Shown here one piece after another: positions 23,673 through 31,283 of a stretch of 32,317 nucleotides of DNA (positions within the stretch are counted from its first letter, which is position 1; every line of letters starts with the position of its first letter). The DNA is taken from contig CP086218.1 of assembly GCA_020844795.1 (NCBI GenBank), positions 734,458 through 766,774 on the forward strand. The letters run 5' to 3'. Below the pieces are notes generated by a model. The model did not search any database, was not told where the DNA came from, and saw nothing but the letters and a program-made list of their open reading frames with translations. The stretch is from Methanothrix sp. (GTDB lineage: Archaea > Halobacteriota > Methanosarcinia > Methanotrichales > Methanotrichaceae). The position numbers and the translations under genes were made by a program.

Positions 23673-24293
23673 GTGAACTCGAGAGAGATCGCCCTCACGG
23701 GCCTCCTGATAGCCCTCGCCTGGTCGGTCCACTACCTGATGAGGTTTACGGGATCGATCACCGGGGACCTGCAGTTCGGGATATCGATATCCTTCTACTG
23801 CCTCATCGTCCTTCTGATCCGGATGTCCCTCTCGCAGGCCTCCATTGTGGGCCTCGCCACCGGCCTCGCCCTCGCCACCGCCACGGCCGCCCCCTTCCCC
23901 CTCGCCAATGTCCCTGCCCACATGGCGGGGATCGTCTCCTGCAAGATCGCCGCAGATAGACTGAGGGGTGAGGACGGCTCTCTGCGGCCGGGGGCGGTCT
24001 CGGCCGCTGTCGTCATCGCGACGGCCTCAAGCTTCCTCGCCTTCGTCCTCGCCAGCTACTATGGTATCCTCTCGTTTCCAGAGCTGGCCCGGGGAGGCGC
24101 CGGGATAGTCGAGGCGATAGCCGACGGGAGGATCGGCCTCGTCGGATTCGTCATCCCTTCCCTTCTGAAGGTGGGGCTTCCGACGATGGCTTGTTCGATG
24201 ACAAGTCTCTATTCGAGTGAGACCACGATGCAGCAGTTAGTGAATCCCAACTCGAAAATCCAGGATGCTTCAGCTTGGCTCTTCACTACCTAA
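23673..24293 (+). CDS. Small integral membrane protein, possibly ECF-type substrate component; end altered by a MITE
   Basis: A 206-residue hydrophobic protein with about five or six membrane segments. The opening REIALTGLLIALAWSVHYLMRF resembles substrate-binding (S) components of ECF vitamin transporters, but no ECF ATPase or T component is nearby. Identity is tentative. GTG 23673 follows AAGGTGGAG. Up to about residue 170 it has high-GC codon use like its neighbours. The last 35 residues are polar and AT-richer and do not look like a transporter end. The stop TAA (24291-24293) lies inside the left end of the MITE-like element. Without the insertion the frame would run four codons further (ILCG) and stop at 24457. 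Confidence 0.6.
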   Translation: MNSREIALTGLLIALAWSVHYLMRFTGSITGDLQFGISISFYCLIVLLIRMSLSQASIVGLATGLALATATAAPFPLANVPAHMAGIVSCKIAADRLRGEDGSLRPGAVSAAVVIATASSFLAFVLASYYGILSFPELARGGAGIVEAIADGRIGLVGFVIPSLLKVGLPTMACSMTSLYSSETTMQQLVNPNSKIQDASAWLFTT

Positions 24294-24440
24294 ACTCCGG
24301 GGCAATTAATAACTATGGACCCACCGATAGCGAATAAATACGAGACCTAGTTAATAAAATTATTACTATGTATCGGGGGTAATTAGGCTTAATGGTATCG
24401 TATTTAGCCCGCATAGTTATTAAACTTGCGGAGTTTAGGT
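24288..24440. mobile_element. 153-bp MITE-like element with inverted ends and 4-bp target duplication
   Basis: The outer 12 bases ACCTAAACTCCG (24288-24299) are an exact inverted copy of 24429-24440. Inside, TTAATAACTATG (24306-24317) is inverted exactly at 24412-24423, separated from the outer arms by 6 and 5 unmatched bases. Further partial pairing (AAATACGA and TCGTATTT) makes most of the element a long hairpin. CACT directly flanks both ends (24284-24287 and 24441-24444), as expected of a target-site duplication. There is no transposase, so movement would need one supplied elsewhere. It is AT-rich and inserted in the last codons of the membrane protein gene. Confidence 0.85.
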
Positions 24441-24444
24441 CACT

Positions 24445-24686
24445 ATTCTGTGTGGGTAACACCAGGATAGCGATAAGCTGACTCGATCATTTGAATACCT
24501 GCCATGAATTCCGTTCCTGAGTTACCAGGTAATGATACCAGCGAGCAGCCCCATTTTTATCCCTCAAGACTCGGTGGATCTGCTACTCGGAATGTTGCTA
24601 CCTCTCGATTTTTTTCTTAACCAATGATCAGTGATCTAAAGTCAAAAGTACCGAGCCAATTCTATTAAGAGATGAAAAACAAAAAG
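24445..24686. other. AT-richer non-coding stretch between the MITE and the transporter promoter
   Basis: About 240 bases hold no gene that I can support. A T7 run at 24609-24615 could terminate plus-strand transcripts from the GluRS side. An open minus-strand frame of about 50 codons (roughly 24590 down to 24440) encodes a stretch with GCSLVSLPGNSGTEFMAG and may be a gene relic; I do not recognise it. No cobalamin riboswitch elements are seen. Confidence 0.4.
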
Positions 24687-24697
24687 GTATAAATAAT
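24687..24697 (+). promoter_or_regulatory. TATA box of the ABC importer operon
   Basis: GGTATAAATAA is a strong TATA match. It predicts transcription start near 24718 and a leader of about 30 bases containing GAGGTGA before GTG 24750. The leader is too short for a riboswitch, so control would act at the DNA level. Confidence 0.6.
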
Positions 24698-24749
24698 ACA
24701 TAACCATTTTCAATTTGTCCCACTAAATCAGAACAATTGAGGTGAGAGA

Positions 24750-25967
24750 GTGCATATAACATGGGTGAAAGCTGGAAAAATTATCGGATTCCCATTGCTC
24801 CTGCTTTTTATAATCTCGGTTATGGTATTACCTTGGGCCATCATTTCGGCGGCGTCCCCAGGTCAGGATGGCTATCCGAGGTCGATTGTCGATGGAACAG
24901 GCACCGAAGTCATAATCAGCAAACCTCCTGAAAGGGTATTTGAAATAAGTACAGGACTAACAGCAAAGACTATGTTCATCTTTGGTGACATAGAGAAGAT
25001 CGTCGGCAAAGGAGGAAACGCGCTTGGAGCGAGTAAAACAGAATATACTTATCACGGAAAGACGTATAGCACAGAGTCTTATCCGATAGAAGCAATACTA
25101 TCGCCTGAAATCAGGGATGTTCCCTATTCTGGTTACGGTTGGCCGCCGAATTATGAAACTATAGCGAACACGGATCCGGATATCATAATAGTAAGCACAA
25201 GATCCTGGAGTCGTGAAGGAGGGGATGCAGAACGAAAGGCCATCGAAACGATGAGGCAACTCGGAGTTCCAGTGGTTGTATTAAATGAGGTCGGTGCTTA
25301 CGATCAGGACGAGACCAAAGTGGTCTATAAGGAAATAGAGCTATTAGGTGAGATCTTCGACAAGGAAGACCAGGCTCAAGACATAATCGCCCTATTGGAA
25401 GAGCAAGTCCAGTTCGTTAAGGATAGAACAAAGGACATTCCCGAAGACGAAAAAAGGACTTTCTTATACGCTGGAATCTCTACCAGGGTCCCAGGCCTGG
25501 GCGGCGGGATAAGTTATGTAACAGGCGCTGACCAGCTTGAATCGATACTCATTGAGGATCTGATCAATGCAAAGAACGCATTCAGAGGAAAAGGTCGCCA
25601 GATTATGTCTCCTGAACAGATCATAGCTTTGGACCCGGATGTTATCCTCTTGCCTACGGCACAGGGGGTCCACACGCCCGACGAACTTTATTATGACGAA
25701 AGGTTCACAGCCCTCCAAGATCTCAGAGCGATCAGAGAAAGGAATGTTTACGGGTTGCCCTTAATAGCCTACAGGACTGAAAGACTTAGCTTTCCTGTGA
25801 CCCTGATGGTCGAGGCGAAGGCGATCTACCCTGAGAGGTTTGAGGATGTAAATGTCGGTGAGTGGGTGGATGAGTACCATAGAAAACTCTACGGCGTTGA
25901 TGAAGAAACGATTCATGAAATCAAGAAGAGACTTTGTCTGGAGTGGATGGACGATGCGGGATATTAA
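24750..25967 (+). CDS. FecB/BtuF-type substrate-binding protein of an ABC importer
   Basis: A 405-residue extracytoplasmic binding protein. Residues about 10-35 form a strongly hydrophobic export signal ending near AASPGQ; no lipobox Cys is visible. The mature protein has two lobes. The first contains RSIVDGTGTEVIISKPPERVFEIS (the usual DxxG...PP-x-RV opening) and DPDIIIVSTR. A long helix lies in the middle, and the second lobe contains LDPDVILLPT and LQDLRAIRERNVYGLPL. These mark the family binding iron-siderophores, haem or cobamides. Which ligand is unknown. The start is GTG 24750 with GAGGTGA upstream. Codon use and GC content are clearly lower than in the flanking genes. The permease follows after 68 bp. 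Confidence 0.9.
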   Translation: MHITWVKAGKIIGFPLLLLFIISVMVLPWAIISAASPGQDGYPRSIVDGTGTEVIISKPPERVFEISTGLTAKTMFIFGDIEKIVGKGGNALGASKTEYTYHGKTYSTESYPIEAILSPEIRDVPYSGYGWPPNYETIANTDPDIIIVSTRSWSREGGDAERKAIETMRQLGVPVVVLNEVGAYDQDETKVVYKEIELLGEIFDKEDQAQDIIALLEEQVQFVKDRTKDIPEDEKRTFLYAGISTRVPGLGGGISYVTGADQLESILIEDLINAKNAFRGKGRQIMSPEQIIALDPDVILLPTAQGVHTPDELYYDERFTALQDLRAIRERNVYGLPLIAYRTERLSFPVTLMVEAKAIYPERFEDVNVGEWVDEYHRKLYGVDEETIHEIKKRLCLEWMDDAGY

Positions 25968-26035
25968 TTAATCCCAATATTTTCATCTTTTTCGAGTCTA
26001 GCCAAGAATAGAGGAGATATTAAGGTGATTCACAG

Positions 26036-27118
26036 ATGGTAGAAAATATGAAACGCTACAGCATATTGGAGCGTCTGGGCTATGAGCGAATAGAGGGATT
26101 TTCTGAAGAAAGAAAAATAATTACTCTTATATCTCTATTCGCTTTGATGATCATAACCGCAACGATTTCTATATCACGCGGAGTTTATGATATATCGGTG
26201 ATCGACGTCTACATGATCGTCTTAGCCCATCTATCACCTTATGGCGACGTGTCGACTATCAATCATCTACATAACACTATCGTCTGGGATCTAAGGGTTC
26301 CGAGAATTCTTTTAGCAATAACTGTCGGCATCGCTCTTGCAACGGCAGGTGCAATATTCCAGGGCTGCTTCAGAAACCCTCTCGTAGAGCCCTACATTCT
26401 TGGGGTATCATCGGGCGCGGCGTTCGGCGCGTCTCTTGGAATCGTATTTTATCAGTTCTTCCTCTCAGTCCAGGTATCAGCCTTTATATTCGGATCGGTG
26501 GCGGTAGCCCTGACCTATATCCTGGCAAGAACCAGGGACGAAACGCCCATCGTTACTCTGATCCTCGCTGGAGTAATCATCGGTTCGGTCTTCTCGGCAC
26601 TGGTATCCATTATGAAGTACATATCCGACGACAGCGCCCTAAGAGGGATCGTTTTCTGGCTGATGGGCGGCTTTTACTTCGCTTCGTGGAAAGATGTCTA
26701 TCTAGTCACCCCGATTGTAGTAGCATCATTTCTTGTATTGTGGTTTCTCGGTTGGAAGCTTAACATCCTTTCCATGGGGGACGAAGAAGCGAGAACCCTA
26801 GGAGTCAACCCCGAAAAGTATAAGCTGATACTGGTTTCGATTGCTACTCTAATCACATCTCTTGCGGTCTCCACGGTAGGTATCATCGCCTGGGTTGGAC
26901 TAATGATGCCTCATGCAGCGCGACTTATACTGGGCCCAGACAATCGGTTTGTAATACCGGCGGCAGCGATGCTAGGCGGGATGTACCTCATCGTCTGTGA
27001 TACCATGGCAAGAACACTGACCTCAGCAGAGATTCCTGTGGGGATAATAACATCGATTTTAGGGGCTCCTTACCTCTTCTACCTCTTGAGAACGAGAGGT
27101 CGCGCAATATTTGGGTGA
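26036..27118 (+). CDS. FecCD/BtuC-type ABC importer permease
   Basis: A 360-residue permease with about ten membrane segments. LRVPRILLAITVGIALATAG, then AIFQGCFRNPLVEPYILGVSSGA, is the family signature near the start. LGVNPEKYKLILVS, then GIIAWVGLMMPHAARLILGPDNR, is the cytoplasmic coupling region that contacts the ATPase. The ending PVGIITSILGAPYLFYLLR is also typical. It is the translocation channel for the binding protein encoded upstream. ATG 26036 is used, with AAGGTGATT upstream; ATG 26048 is an alternative. Its stop overlaps the ATPase start as GTGA, indicating coupled translation. GC content is low like that of the preceding gene. Confidence 0.93.
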   Translation: MVENMKRYSILERLGYERIEGFSEERKIITLISLFALMIITATISISRGVYDISVIDVYMIVLAHLSPYGDVSTINHLHNTIVWDLRVPRILLAITVGIALATAGAIFQGCFRNPLVEPYILGVSSGAAFGASLGIVFYQFFLSVQVSAFIFGSVAVALTYILARTRDETPIVTLILAGVIIGSVFSALVSIMKYISDDSALRGIVFWLMGGFYFASWKDVYLVTPIVVASFLVLWFLGWKLNILSMGDEEARTLGVNPEKYKLILVSIATLITSLAVSTVGIIAWVGLMMPHAARLILGPDNRFVIPAAAMLGGMYLIVCDTMARTLTSAEIPVGIITSILGAPYLFYLLRTRGRAIFG

Positions 27119-27975
27119 GTTTAATGCTTAATGTAAAAGATCTGTGTTTCAACTACGGAAATTTACCCGTTTTCGAGGGATTATCCTTCAACGTCGAGGA
27201 GAGCGAACTCTGCGGACTCTTCGGTCCGAACGGCTGTGGAAAGACGACTCTTTTTAAATGCTGCCTTAAATTTCTGAAGTTCCACCGGGGCTCAGTAACC
27301 ATGGACGGCATTGACATCTCCGGCCATCGTATCGAGAATATGGCAAAACTTGTCGCCTACGTTCCACAAGAGCATAAGCCTCCTTTTCCTTACCTGGTTA
27401 AGGAGGTAGTTCTGATGGGAAGGACACCGCATCTGCGGAGCGTGTTCGGGATTCGCAGAAAGGACAAGGAACGAGCGTTGGAGGCGCTCGATGTCCTAGA
27501 TATAGTCCATCTAGCAGATCAGCCCTATAATCAGCTTTCAGGGGGACAGCGCCAAATGGTGCTGATGGCAAGAGCGATCGCTCAGGATACTAAGATCATG
27601 CTCTTAGACGAGCCCACCTCTGCATTGGACTTCAGCAACCAGATAAGAATCTGGGACATAATGCGACGGTTAGCTAAAGAAGGAATCACCATCCTAGCTT
27701 GCAGCCACGACCCCAATCATGTATCCTGGTTCTGCAACAAAGTTGTAGTTATGAACAGGAACGGGATAGTCGCTGAGGGCTCGCCTCACCAAGTAATCAC
27801 AGAACCGATCTTGGATGAGATATATCATCGGGGCATATGCGCTGTCAGGAACCTAGGCGAAACAAGAATGGTAATGCCCAGAAATGTGGCAGAAAGGAAG
27901 CTTGATGAAATATCTGTCGAGAACCGGATAGGTATACAATACGCTATGCCGATTGAGGGGGCAGGGATCAGATGA
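27115..27975 (+). CDS. ABC importer ATPase (FecE/BtuD type)
   Basis: A 286-residue ATPase driving the importer. Walker A is GPNGCGKTT (residues 37-45), the Q-loop is in VAYVPQEHKPPF, the signature is QLSGGQRQ, and Walker B is IMLLDEPTSALD, followed by the H-loop in ACSHDPNH. A C-terminal extension of about 45 residues after the usual family end (GSPHQVITEPILDEIY) is hydrophilic. The start is GTG 27115, overlapping the permease stop by 4 bases; an ATG at 27124 would also do. Its own stop overlaps the methyltransferase ATG as ATGA. Confidence 0.94.
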   Translation: MSLMLNVKDLCFNYGNLPVFEGLSFNVEESELCGLFGPNGCGKTTLFKCCLKFLKFHRGSVTMDGIDISGHRIENMAKLVAYVPQEHKPPFPYLVKEVVLMGRTPHLRSVFGIRRKDKERALEALDVLDIVHLADQPYNQLSGGQRQMVLMARAIAQDTKIMLLDEPTSALDFSNQIRIWDIMRRLAKEGITILACSHDPNHVSWFCNKVVVMNRNGIVAEGSPHQVITEPILDEIYHRGICAVRNLGETRMVMPRNVAERKLDEISVENRIGIQYAMPIEGAGIR

Positions 27976-28808
27976 CCGCACATATGGTTGATTATAACGA
28001 AGTGTGGAGTGACCATATGAAGAGAAACAGAGAGGTAAACTCCGCACGCGACTGCTCTCGCATCTGGGAGAGCAGGGATAATGCTCTCAGGTTCTGGAAT
28101 ATATTCCAGGAGAACAGGGATCGGGTCGAGAAAACGATTGCTGGAACCTATTTCACTCCAGAGTCTCGGGTCCTGGACATCGGGGCAGGTCCCGGCACCC
28201 TTGCTATCCCCTTCGCCCAGCGAGTCGCTCACGTCACTGTTGTCGAGCCTGCTGAGGGTATGCTCTCCGTCCTGCGGGAGAAGATGGCCGAAGAGGGTGT
28301 GGATAACATCGCAATAGTCCAAAAACGATGGGAGGATGTGAACGTGAATGAGGACCTGGAACCTCCTTATGATGTTGTGATCGCTTCATTCTCCTTGGGT
28401 ATGCAAGACATAGAGGCGGCGATTGAAAAGATGACTGAGGCGGGCAACGGTCGGATCTACCTCTACCACTTCGCTGGAGAAACCCCTTGGGATCGGGATT
28501 GTAAGGACCTATGGCCGAGGCTTTATGGAAAGGAGTACCGTCCCGGCCCAAAGAGCGATATACTCTACAACGTTCTCTACCAGATGGGGATATACCCCCA
28601 CGTTCGGACCTTCCGGCTCCAGCACGCCCAGAGATTCGCCACCGAAGAGGAGGCGATGCAACACTTCTGCCATCAGTACGGTGTGACGACGGCGGAGCAG
28701 GAGGCGATCGTGAGGGAGCACCTCGCCCAAGTACTCCAGGCAGAGAGCGCGGGGCTCGTCCTGCCGGGATCATCTACTAGGGTGAAGATTTGGTGGGAGA
28801 TCGAGTAG
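27972..28808 (+). CDS. SAM-dependent methyltransferase encoded in the ABC importer operon
   Basis: A 278-residue class I methyltransferase. SAM motif I is VLDIGAGPGT (67-76), followed by VTVVEPAEGML (acidic loop) and YDVVIASFSLGM (motif IV region). An N-terminal helical segment (VWSDHMKRNREVN, RIWESRDNALRFW) and a C-terminal extension of about 120 residues with many aromatic residues and His are likely substrate-binding. The acceptor is unknown. The ATGA overlap with the ATPase gene implies joint expression with the importer. It might modify or release the imported metal chelate or cobamide, or act on a related metabolite; this is inference. GC content rises towards its 3' end, so the compositional boundary of the island is near here. 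Confidence 0.85.
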   Translation: MTAHMVDYNEVWSDHMKRNREVNSARDCSRIWESRDNALRFWNIFQENRDRVEKTIAGTYFTPESRVLDIGAGPGTLAIPFAQRVAHVTVVEPAEGMLSVLREKMAEEGVDNIAIVQKRWEDVNVNEDLEPPYDVVIASFSLGMQDIEAAIEKMTEAGNGRIYLYHFAGETPWDRDCKDLWPRLYGKEYRPGPKSDILYNVLYQMGIYPHVRTFRLQHAQRFATEEEAMQHFCHQYGVTTAEQEAIVREHLAQVLQAESAGLVLPGSSTRVKIWWEIE

Positions 28809-29161
28809 TCGGCAGATATCAACGCCAGTCTAATTCTGCCCAATTATGACGACATAAATCCGTCCACCTGCAAATGCCTGAGTCTCAACTCATGGGTTGT
28901 GCTGATGCTGGACGTGGAGGAGTTCCTCGTGTTGCGAGATTTTTTTTCACCCAGGGATTGAGCATAAGTTAGATCGCCTGAAAGACATGTCATATCTGGG
29001 TGACGGTTCGTAAGTACATACATTATCAAGTTTCTCCTACTCCTCGATGAGAAATGCCACGTCCACCCTTCGCGAACGCGATCCTCTCGCCGATCCTCTA
29101 CGCCGGAGCCGTCTGGATCAGGTCGAGATGGCGGCCTTAGAAACCTCGACTGGTGAAAGGA
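28809..29161. other. Gene-poor boundary of the low-GC island
   Basis: Apart from the terminator, about 350 bases contain no supportable gene. Composition is mixed: AT-richer to about 29040, then GC-rich. A minus-strand open frame runs across it but has an artefact-like composition (Pro/Ser-rich where it reads the GA repeats in reverse). A short plus-strand string reading GIEHKLDRLKDMSYLGDGS before a stop could be a relic, unidentified. Confidence 0.35.
28926..28947 (+). terminator. Hairpin and T8 terminator after the importer operon
   Basis: CTCG-TGTTG-CGAG is followed almost directly by eight T (28940-28947), about 120 bases after the methyltransferase stop. It fits a terminator of the plus-strand operon. 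Confidence 0.55.
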
Positions 29162-29171
29162 TGATGGTGGG

Positions 29172-29217
29172 ATGGAGGAAGGTGAGGGAGGGATGAGGAA
29201 AGGTGAGGGAGGGATGA
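29172..29217 (+). repeat. Tandem GA-rich repeat at the start of the small zinc-finger ORF
   Basis: GGTGAGGGAGGGATGA occurs twice, about 21 bases apart, within a purine-rich stretch that also contains several ATG codons. The repeat extends the open frame of the gene that follows. Similar purine-rich stretches lie at about 11676-11750 and 15915-16012. Confidence 0.5.
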
Positions 29218-29435
29218 TGGAAGGAAGGTGCGGGGTTTTGGAGGTGACCATCATCCCAGGGGAGAAGGAGTGCGAACTCTGCGGAGGAGGAGGGAAGATC
29301 CTGGTCAGAAGGGCGATCTGCACCGAAGCCCTGGAGGAGACGAAGATCTGCCCCGGGTGTGGCGGCGGTGGCCAGGGCCGCAGCCGCCCCTCATCCGGCG
29401 GATGGCGGCGGATCTTGAGCCTTCTGCGGCTCTGA
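29172..29435 (+). CDS. Small protein with two DnaJ-type CxxCxGxG zinc-finger motifs
   Basis: The open frame gives up to 87 residues. The core has CELCGGGG and CPGCGGGG, each fitting the CxxCxGxG motif of DnaJ central domains, about 23 residues apart; they should hold one zinc ion. Between them is KILVRRAICTEALEET. There is no J-domain, so it is not a DnaJ; stand-alone proteins of this kind may bind other proteins or RNA. The first 20 or so residues come from a tandem GA-rich repeat and may not be translated: a TTG at 29238 or GTG at 29244 would give a protein of about 63-65 residues. The tail is Arg/Ser-rich. Real but poorly delimited. Confidence 0.55.
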   Translation: MEEGEGGMRKGEGGMMEGRCGVLEVTIIPGEKECELCGGGGKILVRRAICTEALEETKICPGCGGGGQGRSRPSSGGWRRILSLLRL

Positions 29436-29543
29436 TGACGGGGCCGTCTCAAGACCCGGGACCTTTTTTTGCGCGCTTATTTCATCTTCGCCGTCTTCGG
29501 GCGGCTTACCTCTGAAATGCCCGTCTATCCAGCCGGTACCCCT

Positions 29544-30365
29544 TTACAGATACCCCAGCCCCGAGGCCGCCGCCACCAGGAAGGCGGCGAGGGCCGCCGT
29601 CATCCCCGCCTTCAGCATCTTCTGGGCCCTGGGAGCGTCCCCCTGGAGGATCCTGGCGAGGGCCACAAGAAATAGGAGGTCTGCGACGGTGACGGCGACG
29701 ATGTAAGCCTTCCCCAGGGGGGCGAGGTAGCTTAAGACGATCGCAGCGACAACGAAGAGGGCGGCGAGGAAGGACGACCTCCTCTCGCCGATGACTATCG
29801 GCAGGGTCCTGGCGCCGCTGGCGCTGTCGCCGGGGACGTCTTCGATGTCCTTCTCGATCTCCCTTGCCAGGGTCGCAAGGGCCGCGAGGCTGAAGAGGAA
29901 GAAGGTGATTCCGACGTCCCCTCCTGCCGCTCCGCCGAAGAGGAACGTCGACCCTGTAAGGTACCCGACGGCGAGGTTTCCGGCGAAGGGCGTCACCTTC
30001 AGGTTTCTGGCATAGAAGTAGAGAAGGATCGAGTTCGCGACGGCTATGGCGAAGGCGAGGGGGTTTATGAATAGGGCGGCGGCGGACCCGGAGGCGAAGA
30101 GGACGATCGACCAGATGCGGGCGCGATCCGGGCTGATCCTCCCGCTGGGTATCGGCCGGCGCGGCCTGTTGACGGCGTCGATCTCCCGGTCGAAGTAGTC
30201 GTTGACGCCGTTTCCCGCCCCCGTCACCGCGAAGACCGCAAAGAAGACCAGGGCGATGGTAAAGGGTTCGAGGCTGCCTCCAGCCACCAAAAGGCCGATG
30301 AGGGCCGCGATCCCGGCCAGTAGACAGTTTCCAGGCCTTGTGATCTCCAGGTATGCCCGCGCCAT
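29544..30365 (-). CDS. UbiA prenyltransferase, probably digeranylgeranylglyceryl phosphate synthase
   Basis: A 273-residue membrane enzyme with about eight or nine hydrophobic segments. Archaeal members attach the second geranylgeranyl chain to geranylgeranylglyceryl phosphate, building the ether-lipid core. The first Asp-rich motif is NDYFDREIDAVNRPRRPIPSG (residues 55-75), in the form typical of this archaeal group. The second is AREIEKDIEDVPGD, which with it binds Mg-pyrophosphate. RPGNCLLAGIAALIG at the N-terminus also fits. Other UbiA roles (quinone or haem synthesis) are less likely in a methanogen. GGAGGATTTGGAGGAG precedes ATG 30365, and a TATA-like box lies near 30412-30421. The gene is divergent from the hypothetical gene at 30600. 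Confidence 0.88.
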   Translation of the reverse strand: MARAYLEITRPGNCLLAGIAALIGLLVAGGSLEPFTIALVFFAVFAVTGAGNGVNDYFDREIDAVNRPRRPIPSGRISPDRARIWSIVLFASGSAAALFINPLAFAIAVANSILLYFYARNLKVTPFAGNLAVGYLTGSTFLFGGAAGGDVGITFFLFSLAALATLAREIEKDIEDVPGDSASGARTLPIVIGERRSSFLAALFVVAAIVLSYLAPLGKAYIVAVTVADLLFLVALARILQGDAPRAQKMLKAGMTAALAAFLVAAASGLGYL

Positions 30366-30411
30366 TCTCCTCCAAATCCTCCTTTCGGCTATGGCTTAAG
30401 ACCATCTATGG

Positions 30412-30421
30412 ATAAATTTAT
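30412..30421 (-). promoter_or_regulatory. TATA box of the UbiA gene
   Basis: On the minus strand the sequence reads CATAAATTTAT, about 50 bases before ATG 30365, giving a leader of about 25 bases with the double GGAGG site. Confidence 0.5.
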
Positions 30422-30488
30422 GCTCCTATCGTCGAGGGCTCAAAGAGCGGTACCCTCTGGACCGAGGCCAAAGGTCTTAAACTCTGAA

Positions 30489-30498
30489 GATATATAAG
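30489..30498 (+). promoter_or_regulatory. TATA box of the conserved-hypothetical gene
   Basis: GATATATAAG is a good TATA match about 107 bases before ATG 30600, predicting a leader of roughly 80 bases. The leader contains GGAGGTGAT directly before the ATG. Confidence 0.5.
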
Positions 30499-30599
30499 TC
30501 CCAATATGAATAGGTCACGAAGATCAGGCGGATCGACGAGCTGCGATAGGTCAGAACGGCTGGCGTCAGGTGCACCCTGGTCCCGGGGGAGGTGATCCG

Positions 30600-31160
30600 A
30601 TGGCCGTCACCTTCGATCCGGAGACGAGGCTGGACCACATGGCAGACTACCTCGGCAGGTTCCATCTCAACCTCAACTTCGAGGAGGGGAGGGTCCAGCT
30701 CCTCCGGCTCCGGCTGACCGGCTACAAGCTCGCCGCCGAGATCGGCGACGGGGCGGGGAGGAGGAGGGTCGACGATATGATCAAGAAGGGCTATCAGAGC
30801 CTCGGGGAGCACTGGGAGAAGGAGTCCCCCGACCCCTACGACGACCCCTGCACCGCTCAGTACGAGATCCTGGCGGAGCTGCGGTCTTACGTCTACAGGG
30901 ACCTCTCGGAGCCCTTCATGGCCTTCATAAGGTCGGAGTTCAAGAAGATCTTCGTCCCCACCCTGCGGCTACTGACGGAGCTGTGCCGATCCGAGAACAA
31001 GTATACCTGGGACCAGGTGAAGGTCCAGCTCCAGGAGATCATGGCCGAGATCGATGTCGACGTCGAATGGGAGGTCTGCGACGAGTACATGGAAGGGTAC
31101 CTCGCGAAGGTCTCGGGGATCCTCGATATTGGGGACGGCGGCGCTACGGGAGCGGATTGA
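30600..31160 (+). CDS. Unrecognised helical protein
   Basis: A 186-residue soluble protein; I do not recognise the family. It has no signal peptide or membrane segment. Composition and pattern suggest mainly alpha-helix, with many charged and aromatic residues (for example LDHMADYLGRFHLNLNFEEG, then FMAFIRSEFKKIFVPTLRLL). Three Cys are scattered, not in a metal-binding arrangement. The C-terminus is Gly-rich. GGAGGTGAT just before ATG 30600 is an excellent ribosome site, so the gene is surely translated; a GTG at 30570 is rejected. It stands alone between the divergent UbiA gene and the convergent TrpD-like gene. Confidence 0.75.
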   Translation: MAVTFDPETRLDHMADYLGRFHLNLNFEEGRVQLLRLRLTGYKLAAEIGDGAGRRRVDDMIKKGYQSLGEHWEKESPDPYDDPCTAQYEILAELRSYVYRDLSEPFMAFIRSEFKKIFVPTLRLLTELCRSENKYTWDQVKVQLQEIMAEIDVDVEWEVCDEYMEGYLAKVSGILDIGDGGATGAD

Positions 31161-31283
31161 CCGGATTTGAGGAAGCTCTTCTCCCCCGGCAGAAGAGACG
31201 GGATCGGCGTGATCGGAGCATACGCCTCTCCACCCCCGCCGATCTTCTGAGGCCGCCTCTAAGCCGCCTCGTTGATCTTCCCA

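Noticed and set aside
24445-24749. Cobalamin or other riboswitch before the importer
   Set aside because: The TATA box at 24687 leaves a leader of only about 30 bases, and no B12-box-like or conserved aptamer sequence was seen upstream.
29160-29225. Possible CRISPR-like repeat array
   Set aside because: Repeats are few, short, purine-only and without unique spacers of regular length; no cas gene is present.
28844-29452. Open frame of 202 codons on the minus strand over the island boundary
   Set aside because: It reads GA repeats in reverse as Pro/Ser runs and overlaps the better-supported zinc-finger gene. No ribosome site or family motif was found.
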